64,000 nucleotides of DNA from Agapanthus africanus (taxonomy: Eukaryota > Streptophyta > Magnoliopsida > Asparagales > Amaryllidaceae). Under the pieces are notes generated by a model that saw only the letters and a program-made list of their open reading frames with translations, was not told the origin of the DNA and made no database searches. The first letter of the stretch is position 1, and each line of letters begins with the position of its first letter. The position numbers and the translations under genes are program-made. Shown here in pieces: positions 20,451 to 33,441 of the stretch. The stretch spans positions 770,118,809 to 770,182,808 of the forward strand of contig CM057339.1 of assembly GCA_030015575.1 (NCBI GenBank), written 5' to 3'.

Positions 20451-23400
20451 TTTAACCTTGTTCGAGTCTATGTTTGACTATGCGGAGTCTAGGGCGGGAG
20501 TGTATATCGGAACCTAGGCTTGACCTTACGGAACTTAGACTTGGACGGGGGGGGGTATTAGACCCGAACTTTCGTTTCATAGGCTGACCCTGATTGATGG
20601 AGTAGGTAGCTTGAGTAGAGTGACGTACCGTACGTATGTTCCGCGGCATATTTACGATACGATACTCCACTTAAGAAATCTTAGGATGTACATATTTTTG
20701 AGACCAGTGATTCTCTTCGTATCCATGATTATACATCCATTCGAGATCCTCGATTCTATTTGTTTCCATGATCATACTCCTATTGATGATGTTCCTTCTT
20801 ATGATCATGTATCCATTCTGGATCTGTCGTTTCCTCTCATGCCATTGATCTGCTTTCTTCGATACTCGATTGGGGTTCCTGTCGCCATAGTTTGAGCTGC
20901 TGCTAGTGTTGCGGTCAGGGCGAGCTCGTCTGGTACGAGGGCTGACCATTGTGTTTTCTGGTGACATGGGAACGTCTCGATGTAGTGTTGTGTTGTGGCC
21001 TCTTGTGGAGGCGAATGCTTGGTTTTACACCGGATGATCGGGCCATTGTTAAAGCTGCCAGTTGCGAGAGGACTGTTGATGTACACCGCACCTCAGAGAT
21101 TTTGATGTCGCCTACCGTGCAGACAGGTGACCCAGCTATCGCTGAGATGATGGGATGTCGCTTCCAGAGCTTACGAGCTAAGATCGCCGGAGCTTCCAGG
21201 CAAAAATGCGACAGATGATAGCTAGTTTACCCCGATTTGAGAGACGAAGGCGATTCGTCAGATTGATGCGCCGACGCAGGCCCAGTTGGGTTGAAGATTT
21301 CCAGAGTGGAGAATCTTACTCAGACCTAGAGCAGACCGATCCAGAGATGAGCGCCGATGTATCGCCTTTCCTGGAGGATTGAGGCGTTGATTAGCATGCG
21401 GGCGAAAAATATTCACATGTTGTATAGGCGAAGCAAAAAGGTTCGAACGAGTGTCAGAAACCCATTTTCCCAAGTTTAAAGTGTTCGGAGGAACATGCAG
21501 GTAATTCTGTGGACCCTCTAGAAGAATGAAACCCTAACTCGACATGATGACCATGGAACCACTTTGAACCTTAGGGTTTGTGGCAGTTTAGCGGTGCCAT
21601 CAGTGAGGCTTGGGTTTGCCCTTCTACGGCTGGTCCAGAGGTGCTGTGGTATGTACCAGATATTTTTAGACTGTGCTCAGGTGCTGAGCCTTCGGGAAAT
21701 TTTGGGACCTTGATGACTCGATCGAAAAGTTTGACATCGTTCGGATATCATGTGATAAGAGACCAGTGAGCTGACCAGCTTTGGATAGATGACCTCACCC
21801 AAAGGTGTTGTGAGTTGATCGAGAACGGACGAGTATTGAGTATTCCTCCGATGGTTGGGGCGTGTTCCCGAGGACGTGTTCGGCCAGATATCTTCTACCG
21901 AGTGATGAAGATACCGAGTTCGTGACTTCGAGTCCGTGTGAGAGACTTCGGATTGACCATGGCTGAGAACAGTTGCAGTGCGCAAATAGCATGGCGTGAC
22001 GTCATAGTGGACGACGATAAAGACAAGTGGAATCAGTGATTCGTGCGAGACGCTGACGAGCTGTCATTACTCCCCGTCGAGACTAGAGACCTGATATGCT
22101 TACAGAGGCGTTGGGATACGGCCAGTTTCTGAGGAATTGTGTGCGGAACGCGCAGATGTCCAGAAAACGAGAAAAGATTATGTAAAAGTACCAGCCTCCG
22201 TACAGTTCGGCATAGGCAAGATCGGAAGAGACCCTGAGCAGGATTCCTTCCAGGACACTGCTGCAACGAGAATTGCACCCAGGATCAGATGTGTCACGTG
22301 TGTTCAGAGGACTAGAGACCGGCGCCAGTAACGTGCTGCTTTATGAGTGGTCATGACAAATGACCGGGAGATGACCAAAGGAGTGCTAGAACGGAATCGT
22401 TCCCGTTAGCACACCTGACAGGGCCGATGAGCCGATGGATTGCGAGATTGGTAATCCATAAAGAAGATAAGGACCCAGAGACAGAGAACGCCAGGCCGTG
22501 AGCAGAAAGCGAGAGGATGTTCTTACCCTGCTAGTTTTGGGCGCCCGATATTTTCCGACATTGTAGGAGGTGTACCTCGATGTCATTTTTTTTCGATTTG
22601 CGTTTGTGATCCGAGTGTCACGCTTATATCGTTTGGATTTGAGTTTTGATGACGAGTTTCCTGATATTGATTTCGTGCACCATGGCTGCACTTACTGAGT
22701 GTTTACGTTTTGCGCATAGTTATCGCACCTAATATATATTTTATACACCATTGTGTTGATTTGCGATTGTGCATGCTTATTGCGTTTGATGTCGATTTTA
22801 TACCTGTGTAGCATGTGTTTATGATTTCATGGATTTCATACGGATGATTTGATTTTTGCACTCGGTATAGCTTATATGTGCTTGCAGTGCATTGAAATGT
22901 GTTTTGTGCACGCAGTTGCACACGATTTTGATTTATACACCTTGGTATACTCGGTGTTGCTTTTGATGCGTTCGAGTTATTGATTGTATTTCATGCATTT
23001 GATGCACCCGATGTTATTTCGTGCACAATAGGTGCACCAGATATTGTTGTCATGCACACCGTTACAATGGACAGATGCTTTCGTGCACACCCGTTGCACA
23101 TAGTTTTGGGTTTTTGGGCATATTGTGGCACCTGTATTTGGATTTGATTTCCATGCGCACCAGATGCATGTGATTTTTGGATACGCCTTTTAGGCTGATT
23201 TTTGCTTTTGAGAACTTGGTTTTCATGTTGAGCACCATATTGTGTATTAGCCAACAGGACTGATCTGAGAACAGTACTTGAGTACTTTGCATGCATTAAT
23301 ATACTACCAAAAGGGTTTTCAAAAGGAGCTATAGTCTCGCTATTTCCTACGTGTCCGTGAGCGACACGAACGTTTATAAGAAAAACCTTTTGGGATATTT

Positions 23401-23844
23401 TGGAAACGACGGAACATGTATTTAAGAAAACATATAAGGACATATATTATTATTTTAAAATGAGCGTCCGTCAGTTATGCCGTGAGTTACTCATTTCCGC
23501 GGCGGTTTAGAAAAGATTTTGCATGTATTTCATTCAGATTTTGGAGTTTTTCAAAGATGCGTACTATACACGTATTATAGTATTTGACTAGTATATATTG
23601 GATTTCAGTAGTGGATTTCGAGATCTGCATCCCTATTGTAACTCCGAGGATATGCGTGCAAATCTGATAATTTGCGTGACGCTCGACGGAGTTGATTTTT
23701 AGTGTTGTACTCGTTTTCACGCGCACTTAGCGCGTTGTGCTATTTCAACGTTTTCCATGATTTCGGAACCCCGACGACTTGGATTTTTACTGAAATGTTT
23801 TAGTATTGAGGGGTTTAAATTTAAATTCGGAGACCGAATTTTTT

Positions 23845-23858
23845 TAAGAGAGGAAGAT
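23845..23858 (+). other. LARD polypurine tract
   Basis: AAGAGAGGAAGA directly precedes the 3' LTR start TGTAAC at 23859, the expected place for plus-strand priming. Confidence 0.75.
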
Positions 23859-26800
23859 TGTAACATTTCAAAAAAATAAAATATTATTTTTGAGAATTTT
23901 TATAATTAAATAATATTATATTGAATATTTTAATATTTCGGTATAATTAAATACCGATAAATTGGGAAAAATTTTGGAAAATTATGGAAAATTCTAAAAG
24001 AGGGTGTTTTATGGAATTATGCCAATTTTAAAGTTTTTATGATTAATTATATGCTAATTTAGCACTAATCGCGATTAAAAATCGCTAATCGCGCTTTAAG
24101 CGTATTTGTGCAAAACATGCACCGTATCTTTTTCTACACTTGTTACATATTTTCCCATGGCTTCCTACATGTTTTTATCATGGTTGATGATTTATTTGAG
24201 ACGGGAAAAGAAAAGAAAAGAAAAAGAAAAGATTTGAATAATAGAGGTATGGGTGAGAGAGAGAAAGGTAAGGATTTACTTTTGACTTTAGACTTAGCCA
24301 TTCCCTCACCATTTCCTCTCCTCTCCTCTCCATTCCCTGCTGTTGCTGCTGCTTCTTCTCCCTCCCCTCTTTATCTCCCCAAAACTCCATGCCAAACACT
24401 TTAAAACCCTATCCCCATTTCACAAATTTTGTGCACAAGCTCAAGGGAAGCACATTGGACCAAGAAAGCAAGGATTTTGGCCACTTGGGGCAACTCAAGA
24501 ATTTTCTTGAGTTGCCAAATAAGGTAATTTCTGAACCATAAGCTTAGTGTTTCCATTACTTATACCCCCATGTTAGATTTGAATCGATATCGAGTGGTTT
24601 TGTGGACTTAGGAAAAACCTAGTTAGGGTTAATGGGAATTGAGAGTGTTGATGGGTAATTAAGCTCAGAAGAGGCCACACAAACCCCCTAGTGTTAGAAT
24701 TAAGACTCAAACCAGAGACTAGAAACCCGGAATACGGATTTAGGATGAATTGTGAATTCTGTGGATGTAAAATGGAATCTGCTAACACCCGGAGCCTCTA
24801 AAAATAATTTTGTAAACACTGTAGCACATGCAGGCACCCAGGAAGCTACCACAGAGACCCGAGACCAAACCCTAACCTTTGGGCCGCAGATTTAATCCCC
24901 TGGGCCGCAATTTGTGGCCTGGGTACCTCATTTTTGGTTCTTGCTTCATCTGTAGCTCCTATGTCAGTAAAATAGACCCCTCCTATATGCAAAATTGGCT
25001 AATTGTCACCTAAAGAAAATCTGGGAGCATTTTGGTGTGTTTTAGGCTATGTTTTCCGTATTTTAAAATACACTTTCTTGATACTTGGATTTGTATTGGG
25101 TTGTTGGATGTTTGTACATCGACAACAAGGGTTGTTTGATTGTTTTTGCACGTGTAGGCCATAGGTTCTAACCTATGAGCGCACCGTGCGCCGTATCGGT
25201 TTTCCGGATTCGATTTTAATACGCATTGCGACTGTTGATTATTGTAGGTACCTTCGAATGGATTCCGAGGCGACGGAGCGTGGCGTCATCGATTTCAGCG
25301 AGCGAAGGCCAGGTGAGTGGATCTATATCCACGGGGGAAGTCGGGTGGATGGCGTATAGCACCCCCGCAAAGTATTGATGGAAAACTGATTATAGGATAT
25401 GGTTAGGAAACCTAGATTAGGAAACTAGGGTTATAGTAAAGGATAGTTAGTGATACTATATTAGAAATTAAGGATAGTTAGAAATGAGATAATACGGCTA
25501 TTATGTGATGACGGGATTCGAGGACGACGTTTGCCGATATTGCCGTTTAGGGTACCGTAGGACTAGATAGTCGATGTAGATGCGTCATCCGAACCATACC
25601 TTTTTCTAAACCGAAGAGTCGTATGTATCTTTTAAAAATATACCTTGAGGGAGGTTACGGATTTTCAAATGATATCTTTTTCTTAAAAAACACTGTAACC
25701 CCTATTTTCAAAACTACGATTCGCTTCTTTAAAAAACTGATTGTATGGTTCGGGTGTGTATGTTAGATTAGATACCTATACTTATAGTAGAGATAGAATG
25801 TTTAGGTAAACTCGGCTTGATATGAGTTATAAATGCGATGAAAAGATTATAAGACGGATATGATGACCTGATGGTATGTTGGTATACGGATGCGAGTCGA
25901 TCGAGATGATTTATACCCTGTCGGTCCCCTGATGTGAGATTATTGCCGATGTGACCTGGGACATAGGTATATAGATATATATATAGAATGTTGTGAATCA
26001 TGGATGATAGGTCGTACGTGATTTCAGGCCATACCCTCATTTGTCGTATAGGATCCCTATTAGCTTAATGCCGTCGTACGATGATTTTCCGTGCGTAATG
26101 AGTTTGACTTGATGATTGATCCTTACCCTTGACTAGAGGTTGCCGTACGATGGATCATACCGTACGCGATGTAGTTAGGCTGGATGCCGATTGATAGATT
26201 CCCAGACTCGGTCATATTAGATACGTATACCCGTCAGCATTTGCATATGATTTCCTTTATGCTGCATTCATATTATTCCCATCGCATTGATTATACTTGT
26301 GCTAGTACACTTGAACTATTATCGATGATGCGTATGTTACACGCACACAGATTTGCCGGCTCACACACTTCATCATCGATAATTGCCATGTCACTATATA
26401 GTAGGATTGCTGCATCATGATATACTGTTATGCTTACATTTCCATCACATGTCGCTTACATCATACTTTATGATTTTACGCATTGAGATATGCTGTTTTC
26501 ATGAGATTTCTGGATTTGAGAACCGTGGCTATTTCAAAGAAAGCATTACTGATTTAAAAACCCGGTTTCTCTTGATATGATATTTCAATGCGTCCACCAT
26601 GCGTTTTCTCGGTTCTGAGACGTGTGACTTGTGAACCCGAATCGAGGAGCTGGATGAGGCCGATTGCGGGTACATGGTGGACCTGGTATGGTACCCCGGG
26701 GCGAGAACGGATCTGTCGTGCAATAGGCGATGAGCCTGGCAGTGGGATCACTACCTACCGGTGATTGGTTGGACCTAGCGGTTATCCGGAGGATACTGAC

Positions 26801-26980
26801 CAGAGTCGATCGATGGATACGGGATGACCCGTACTGCCGGGGCCGAGGGCCGATTCCGCAGACGGAGCCCGATATATGAGGATTTACATGCCGATGCTGG
26901 GCACGGTTTTCATGATGTTTTCGAGTGTCGATGATAGGCACTCGGGTTCCATGATTTTGATGTGCCGGGAGGGACACCGT

Positions 26981-27060
<80 letters not shown>

Positions 27061-28032
27061 TCATACTTTCATGCACACCCCTTTATGATATTTACGTGCA
27101 TGCAGACAATGATTTTGGGTGGACGAGATCCACATGCATACATACCTTGATTATGGTTGGACGAGATCCATATACATGCATTGATTATTACTGTTGGATG
27201 TTATCCACATGCATATAGGTATTGACTGCCTTGTTGGCACATATACAGACCCGGTCACTCTAGATATCATAGTATTACCTTTATGATATAGTTGACCTAG
27301 AAGTCGTTGTTTATTCGATTTCTTTCTGTTGATATTTTTCTACTCACGAGTTGGAAACTCACCCCCGTTGTGCCACAGTTCTTGCAGGTTGACCGCTTGG
27401 ATCAGTAGCGGCTTCGCTGGCACACAGTTGCATTCGGGTGTTTTGCATTGGTAGGTGAGATATTTGTATCATTCCCACTCTTGTATCTATATTTCATATT
27501 GTATCTAGTTAACTCCATCAATCAAAAGTTGTAAATTGTATAAGTGATGAGACTTAGTGAGGCTTGTAGTTGCGAGATTTGAGCGATGGGTTTTATATTC
27601 ACTTTTGGGGTTATATCTTGCTAATTTCTTTATCTTTTGTGGTGAACTTCGCCGTTGGGCGTCGTATACTTATTTATACTGTATTGCGTGGTTGTGATCC
27701 GCCGTTTGGCGAAGTGCTAGCTCCCGTTTGGGGATGCCATTATCCTTATTATGTATTTGTGGTTTTGGATCAAAATTTGCAAAGGAGGTGCTGCCAAATT
27801 TTTTAAAAGACGAAACATGTTTTCAATTAGTAGATTTCACTTGCATCATTCATGTTCCTTTTCTTTGCATTAAGAAAACTTGATTTCATTATACCTTTAC
27901 TTCAAAACCTCACCTCCTTTATTTTCTTAAAAGGTTTAGATTTCTGGGTTTCAGCTTACTTGAATTCCGTTACGCCTTTAGACGTTGCGTGATTCATGTG
28001 CTGGTCACGAGCTAATATTTCGGGTCGTGACA
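23859..28032 (+). repeat. LARD-like 3' LTR (4174 bp)
   Basis: The same ends as the 5' LTR and closely matching along the whole length, with scattered substitutions, a few small indels and different microsatellite lengths. Contains (AT)n at 26982-27058 and the same GGCAACTCAAGAA hairpin near 24.49 kb. Confidence 0.88.
26982..27058. repeat. (AT)n microsatellite
   Basis: About 38 AT units in the 3' LTR, the allelic counterpart of 19422-19465 in the 5' LTR. Confidence 0.9.
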
Positions 28033-28037
28033 ACAGT
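28033..28037. repeat. Target-site duplication, right copy (ACAGT)
   Basis: Directly follows the 3' LTR end GTGACA and matches 16261-16265 exactly. Confidence 0.85.
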
Positions 28038-29575
28038 AGACTACTTGATCTTACCGTTGATCGACCAGATCCGACGGCTCACATTAAATCACGTGTGAAC
28101 TGCCGTGGGACCCGGCTGGGGTTGATGTGAGTGATTCTTGACCGTTGGATCGTTGATCCAACGGTCCATATTAAATGTGCTTATAAATATATATATATTT
28201 CTTTTCTTTTATTTTAAAAAACTGTCGGAATAATCTGGGCCGTTAGTTTTTAAATCTGATGGTCCAGATTTATTCCAGTTCAAAAAAAAAATTATTTTTA
28301 ATATCTAAAATGTTTTAAAAATTGTTTTTGGCTTCTAAAAATTATTTAAAAATAGTAAAAAATATTTTTAAAATCTATAAAAATTATATAAAATGTGTTT
28401 TGATATTTTAGATCTTTTACAACCAAATTTGGTCTAAAATAGATCTTCTTGTCGGTTATAAAAAAATTTCCTTGGATAAAAAAATCATTTAAATTCTTAA
28501 AAATTCCAAAAAATCATATTAATTTATTTTAATCATGGAAAAATATTTTAAAAGTGTTTTCTACCAATAAAAACCGTAAAATAATTGTTTTGAACTCGAG
28601 AAAAATTATAAATCGTTTTTATTACGTATTTAGAGTACACAGTCGTTAGAAGAAGCGTGAGACGGTTGTAGAATACGACTAGCTCGATCGCAAACGGTGA
28701 GTGGAATAACATCTACAAGTGGGAAATCGAGCGGGCGGCATATAGCACCCCCGACTATCAGAAAATTTATAAAACTTCGGGTCCCTATTTTAAACCTATT
28801 CACGATACTTGATTGCATTATCATTCGATTAGTATTGTATTGAGTATCCTACCGAATTGCATTCCTATACTTTCTAGCCTTACTACGTTCATTGATATTT
28901 AGTTAAAATGCCATGTTTATTTCATCACTTATATTCCGATTATGATTGGATATTTGGTTGATATTGTACGAGGTGAGATTCCGTACTGGATAAAATGATG
29001 ATAGATTGCCGAGTGCCGCCTTTATCTATTTGACTCGTGGAGTTTTGCTATTTACCCAGAACTGGATATTACGAAATGCTAAAGTTTATACTCATTTTAA
29101 AACTAACGATTCGTTCTATTTTAAACCATAATTGTATTATTCGTAAGTATTTATTCATTTACAATGCATGTTCGCGCGACGATTAGTTTATTAGTACGTT
29201 ACGTTTATATTATTCGTTTTTATTAGTTTCATGTGTTTAGTTTACAATGCCATGTTTTATATTCAAATTGCCATGATATATGAACACACCCGATAGAACA
29301 CTGCACAACTACCAACGATTGTCATGTTGCACAATCATAAACTCGCATGTACACTAAACATCGTTGGTACTGCCATGACATTTAGGACCACCATGCTTAC
29401 GTTATCCGTTTGTTTTGTGATTTTGTTATCTGTTATGTTATTCATTTGTTTTACGATTCTGTTATCTGTTATGCTATACGTTATGATTCCATTACGCGTT
29501 ACATATTGTTGATATTGTGAGATTGCAATCTTTATTCGTGTGTGTGTATATATCAGTGGTATGTGACGCTAATAG

Positions 29576-29577
<2 letters not shown>

Positions 29578-29640
<63 letters not shown>
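29578..29640. repeat. (AT)n microsatellite
   Basis: About 31 AT units within the diverged LTR. Confidence 0.9.
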
Positions 29641-29642
<2 letters not shown>

Positions 29643-29683
29643 TTATTATTGTTGATTATAAAGCGTGCTTGTATGTGATGATT

Positions 29684-30000
29684 TCCGGATATCGAGGAAG
29701 GGGGAGAGACCGGTACAAATATCACAGTTTTCTTATGTGGTTAGTATGGTGTGATCCGGTAATCGAGGAAGGGGGGAGAGATCGATTCAGATACACTGGT
29801 GCAAGATATGTATGGTGTGATCTGGTAATCGAGAAAGGGAGACTAATTCGGATACACCGGTGAGATGTATGGTGTGATCCGGTAATCGAGGAAGGGGGGA
29901 GACCGATTCGAATACACCGGTGTGAGACATGGTTGGTGTGATCCGGTAATCGAAGATGGAGGAAAAGACTGATTCGGATACAATCGTGTGATATGATGAG
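29684..30000 (+). repeat. LTR minisatellite, five units of about 57-66 bp
   Basis: Units begin GTGTGATCCGGTAATCGAGG and continue with AAGGGGGGAGA and GATTCGGATACACCGG. Starts are near 29684, 29749, 29815, 29872 and 29936. The first and last units are the most diverged. Non-coding. Confidence 0.8.
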
Positions 30001-30751
30001 ATTTCGGTTAGCGATGATTGACATGGATTTTATGATGATCTTATTGATGATATTGATTTTATTGCGTTCACTTTTATTCACCACGCTTATTATATAGTAT
30101 ATATACATATCTTGTGATATTATTTTCATTCACTGAGTTGACAACGTATCCTTATTGTGCCATAGCTTCTTACAGGACCGACCGCACATATACCTAGTGG
30201 CATCATTGGCGCTGTATCTTTTGGGATTCTTGTTTACTTTTGCTCGGTGGGTTACGATGTGTAGGTCAACCACCTTAGATATATATTCTTTTGTATCTAG
30301 TGTCGTTCCATCTACCACTTGTATTATTATTGGACTTAGATCGAGTCAAGACTAATGTATATTATTTTAAGTTGAACTCGTGTAAAGTTGTCTATGAGTT
30401 TACCTATGCAGTTGCTTATATTTGCTTGTGATTCTTCGCCTGAGGCGTCGTATATTACTGCGTGGTTGTAATTCTGCCGAGTGGGCGTTGATTTTGCTCC
30501 CGTATGTGGGATGTCTCTATATTTATCATCTTGTACCCGTTTTATTCAAACTTTACAAAGGAGGTGCTGTCCGTTTTTCAAATAATGTTTCAAAACATAC
30601 TTCAATTTTTACAAAACTTTTCAAAACTGCACCTCCGCTGTTTCTTTTAAAAATGGTTTAGATTCTAGGTTTTTGCTTAGTTGAATTGTGTCATCGTTTT
30701 TAGACGTTGCGTGATTTAATTGTCGGTCACTTCCGTTTCCGGGTCGTGACA

Positions 30752-33114
30752 CTCCTTCTTTTGAAGCATTTTGTGTCGATTTGACCAACTTGTCAATTTC
30801 TTATACCCTTTAGGATTCGACTGCGACAAGAATTATGCCTTAGTTGGGCACTGTTGAAATCTTTGAAAAGTGCAACCCATGAAGCATAGTCACGGACACC
30901 CACGAACACACGAGAAACTGCAATATTGTAAAAAGTAGGGCACGGGTTTTATTGTTTATTAATTATTAATATAGCCCTTATACTAAAACATTAGATGATA
31001 ATTTACGAGAAGAAATTTTTAATAATGCAAGTGTAAATGCACAGTGAGAATAGTGACAAGGTTTTAACTTTATTTCCCACAGAAAAAAATTATAAACATA
31101 CGCAACTAAAAATAAATCACAAGATCTATAATCTATAAGAGTTTAACGCAAACAAAATTTTAACCTATTGATTAGAGCCGGCTTTCATATATTCAATGTC
31201 ATCATTTGCATCAATTCGAGTCCTTACTCCTTCTAGCTCTAGCTCTAGTTTATCATGAGAGAGATTTGAAATATTTGATATACACCAAAGATATTAAGGT
31301 TGTATGCATCTACTGAACCCGAAATCATATAGAATTTGCAATTAGGAACATTAAAGTGTAGGTAATTTTATCATGGAATGGAAATTCCAAAGACATCCCA
31401 ATAAGGTGTTTCAAACTCATAGATGAATGGCCATCATAGAGAGTAAAAGGAATACGACAGTTGTGAGAATACAATCAGGAATTGTATTTAGTGTTTTGGC
31501 TCATCCACCGGTGGAGCCGGGAGGCAGACTGCGGCTCAGCCCCTCCCCCAAGATTACAGAATTACAGAACTTGACTCTATATACATTTGCAAAAAGTTTT
31601 TTCTTATATAAGATATGTATATGCGTATGCATGTGTGTGTGTGTAATGTTCAACATAAATGGAACAAGTTTATAATGCCACAGTGGTCAAGGCATAGGAT
31701 TATCTAGGCGTTGGTCCTGGGTTCTCGAGGCTTTTATTCAGCTTTTTATTGTTTTCCCCGACTTTAGTTACGATTAATAAAGCAAGAGCAGCCTATCATA
31801 ATATATTAAAATTTTATGGTAGTTTAATGGAATTTACCCAAAAATTACATTTTATATTTTTACAAGAAGAAAAACAAACATTTTATTTAGTTTATTGTAT
31901 ATTTTCTCTTATTCTTGCCCTATAAATTAAGTCTTTTGCTCAAAAGTTATATGACATCTATTTTATAATAAATTTAAAACACCTTATTAATTTTATATTC
32001 AAACCCAATATTCATAATAAAAATTTCTCATATTCAGATCTGGATCTTGTCCTAGTCAGCAACACTTAATTCTTGGTTCCATCCCTGGAAACAGTTGATG
32101 GTCTTGTAAATATATTATTTAAAACAGAGCCGCCGACTTAAATTGTAGACAGAGGATGGTTGCAAATTATCATTCTCGAATTAGTTTTTGATCGTTCATG
32201 CTGAATCACTGATTAAGAATTTATAGAAACAAAAGAAGTGATATTGGGGTGAAGGCTTGCTTTATATTGATCCATGGTTAATATCCCTATTGGATGTGAT
32301 AATTAGGCAGCCAAGTTTGTTATACCTAATACCGTTCGTCATTGCTAATAAAAATATTTTTTTATGGGTGATACTCTCGCATGCTTTTCTTTGTAACCTG
32401 CGTTACTATAGAAATTAAAGTTCATTTTTCAGATCAATTGGTGATAATTTTTTGAAATATCAAACATGTCACTTCTCTTGCCTACATGCTATGCTCTATC
32501 CAAATTTTTAATGAACTTACCACAGGTCCACATCCATGGTTCGAGGTTTCGGCCGTATCGGACCGGTTTCGGTTGGAACCGGTCCGAAAACAGCCTTCAA
32601 AATTCGGTATCGGCCGGTATCGGTCAGGTATTGGCCGGTATCGGCCAAAATTGACAGTATCAGCCAAAATTGACTTATTATCCACCATCGAGGAAAAAGA
32701 GGAAAAAGGAAGACAAGAAAAAAGACATATCAGTTGAAACTTCCAAATTACATAACATTTTCTTTTATATAATTTGCTAATTAGTCATCCCTTCAATGCT
32801 ATATTTTAATTTTCAAATCCCCCCCCCCCCCCCCCCCCAACCACACACACAACATGAATATCAACCGAAACTGAAGAGCGAAACTAACAAAACCAAGCGA
32901 AACCTAACGATACTAACCAAACTTTGAGGAACCGAAACCCGTGTTCTCGGACCTTGTCCACATCTTTCCATATACTTATTTGTGGGAAACTTCAAGAGTT
33001 GCTTACTATGCATCGTTTAAGCATTGATTCTTCACCAAACATACGAAGATTACTCATTTTGTATTAATGTTTTTCTTGCTTTTTATGAGGGACTCACACC
33101 AAGAAATTTTGCAG
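30752..33114. other. Intergenic stretch with no supported gene
   Basis: A+T-rich DNA between the diverged LTR and the first deacetylase exon. It holds a short tandem array of TATCGGCC-like words at about 32555-32670, a run of C at about 32821-32838, and a possible SINE-like piece near 31676-31745 (GTGGTCAAGGCATAGG and GGGTTCTCGAGGC resemble A and B boxes, weak). The first HDA9 exon, which should lie upstream of 33115, was not found here. ORFs present are short and unrecognised. Confidence 0.5.
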
Positions 33115-33227
33115 GAGATGTGGGTAATGTTTACTTCGGACAAAATCATCTCATGAAACCACATTGCCTTTGTATGACCCATCATCTTGTGCTCTCGTAC
33201 AAACTCCACAAGAAGATGGAGATATAT
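33115..33227 (+). pseudogene. HDA9-like exon A (GDVG block)
   Basis: After acceptor TTTTGCAG, the frame reads [19 protein letters not shown] and [18 protein letters not shown], ending at donor GTTAGT. This is near residues 13-51 of HDA9. CLCMTHH matches the family's RLCMTHH with Arg changed to Cys. Confidence 0.85.
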
Positions 33228-33317
33228 GTTAGTACTAGGAAATGCTTATATTCCTTTCTTTCTTTTTTCCTTTTTACATATTATTTTCTGATCATCTGAC
33301 TTAATTTGTTCATGCAG

Positions 33318-33441
33318 CGGGGCCTCACAAGGCATATCTGGTGGACCTTGTGCAGTTCCATTATGCAGATAATGTAGAATTCTTGCATCGGATCACTCCC
33401 AACACACAACATCTATTTGCAAATGAGTTAACTAGATGCAT
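33318..33441 (+). pseudogene. HDA9-like exon B (PHKAY block)
   Basis: Acceptor CATGCAG, donor GTAAGC. It encodes PHKAYLVDLVQFHYADNV and EFLHRITPNTQHLFANELTR, near residues 52-92. Two extra G residues after the first codon (CGGGGCCTCAC) shift the frame relative to exon A. Confidence 0.82.

Larger units (their letters stand above)
20429..23858 (+). other. LARD internal domain, non-coding
   Basis: 3.43 kb with stops in all frames and no retroelement protein motif that I recognise. The region 22.55-23.2 kb is rich in GTGCAC/TGCAC words spaced irregularly at tens of bases. The rest is unremarkable mixed sequence. In LARDs this domain is thought to supply packaging structure rather than protein; that is inference for this copy. 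Confidence 0.7.
16266..28032 (+). mobile_element. Complete LARD-like LTR retrotransposon
   Basis: An intact structure: 4.16-kb LTRs in direct orientation beginning TGTAACATTTC and ending GGGTCGTGACA, a 5-bp duplication ACAGT, an initiator-Met-type PBS and a purine-rich PPT. The 3.43-kb internal domain has no recognisable gag or pol and no ORF above about 100 codons. Size and layout match the Large Retrotransposon Derivatives described in cereals. It would need proteins from a partner element, probably a chromovirus judging by the LTR termini. Confidence 0.88.
28038..30751 (+). repeat. Diverged LTR related to the LARD LTR
   Basis: From about 28.66 kb it follows the LARD LTR with clear but old divergence. 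Shared features are GGTGAGTGG followed by the GGCGGCATATAGCACCCCCG block, GTGCCATAGCTTCTTACAG, ACAAAGGAGGTGCTG, CACCTCC, TTTTTAGACGTTGCGTGAT and the terminal GGGTCGTGACA at 30751. No PBS follows, so it is a solo or truncated LTR. The first about 600 bases (with ACCGTTGGATCGTTGATCCAACGGT and a plus-strand TATAAATATA near 28.18 kb) lack a match elsewhere and the left limit is unknown. Confidence 0.6.

Noticed and set aside
26585..27076. 163-codon ORF rich in Tyr-Ile repeats
   Set aside because: Produced by reading through the (AT)n microsatellite in the LARD 3' LTR.
28038..28660. Continuation of the Gypsy-1 LTR on the far side of the LARD insertion
   Set aside because: The expected tRNA-like segment and LTR terminus of the solo LTR are not found here, so the identity of this stretch is left open.
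31676..31745. tRNA-derived SINE head
   Set aside because: Only weak A- and B-box resemblance (GTGGTCAAGGCATAGG, GGGTTCTCGAGG), with no tail or duplication found.
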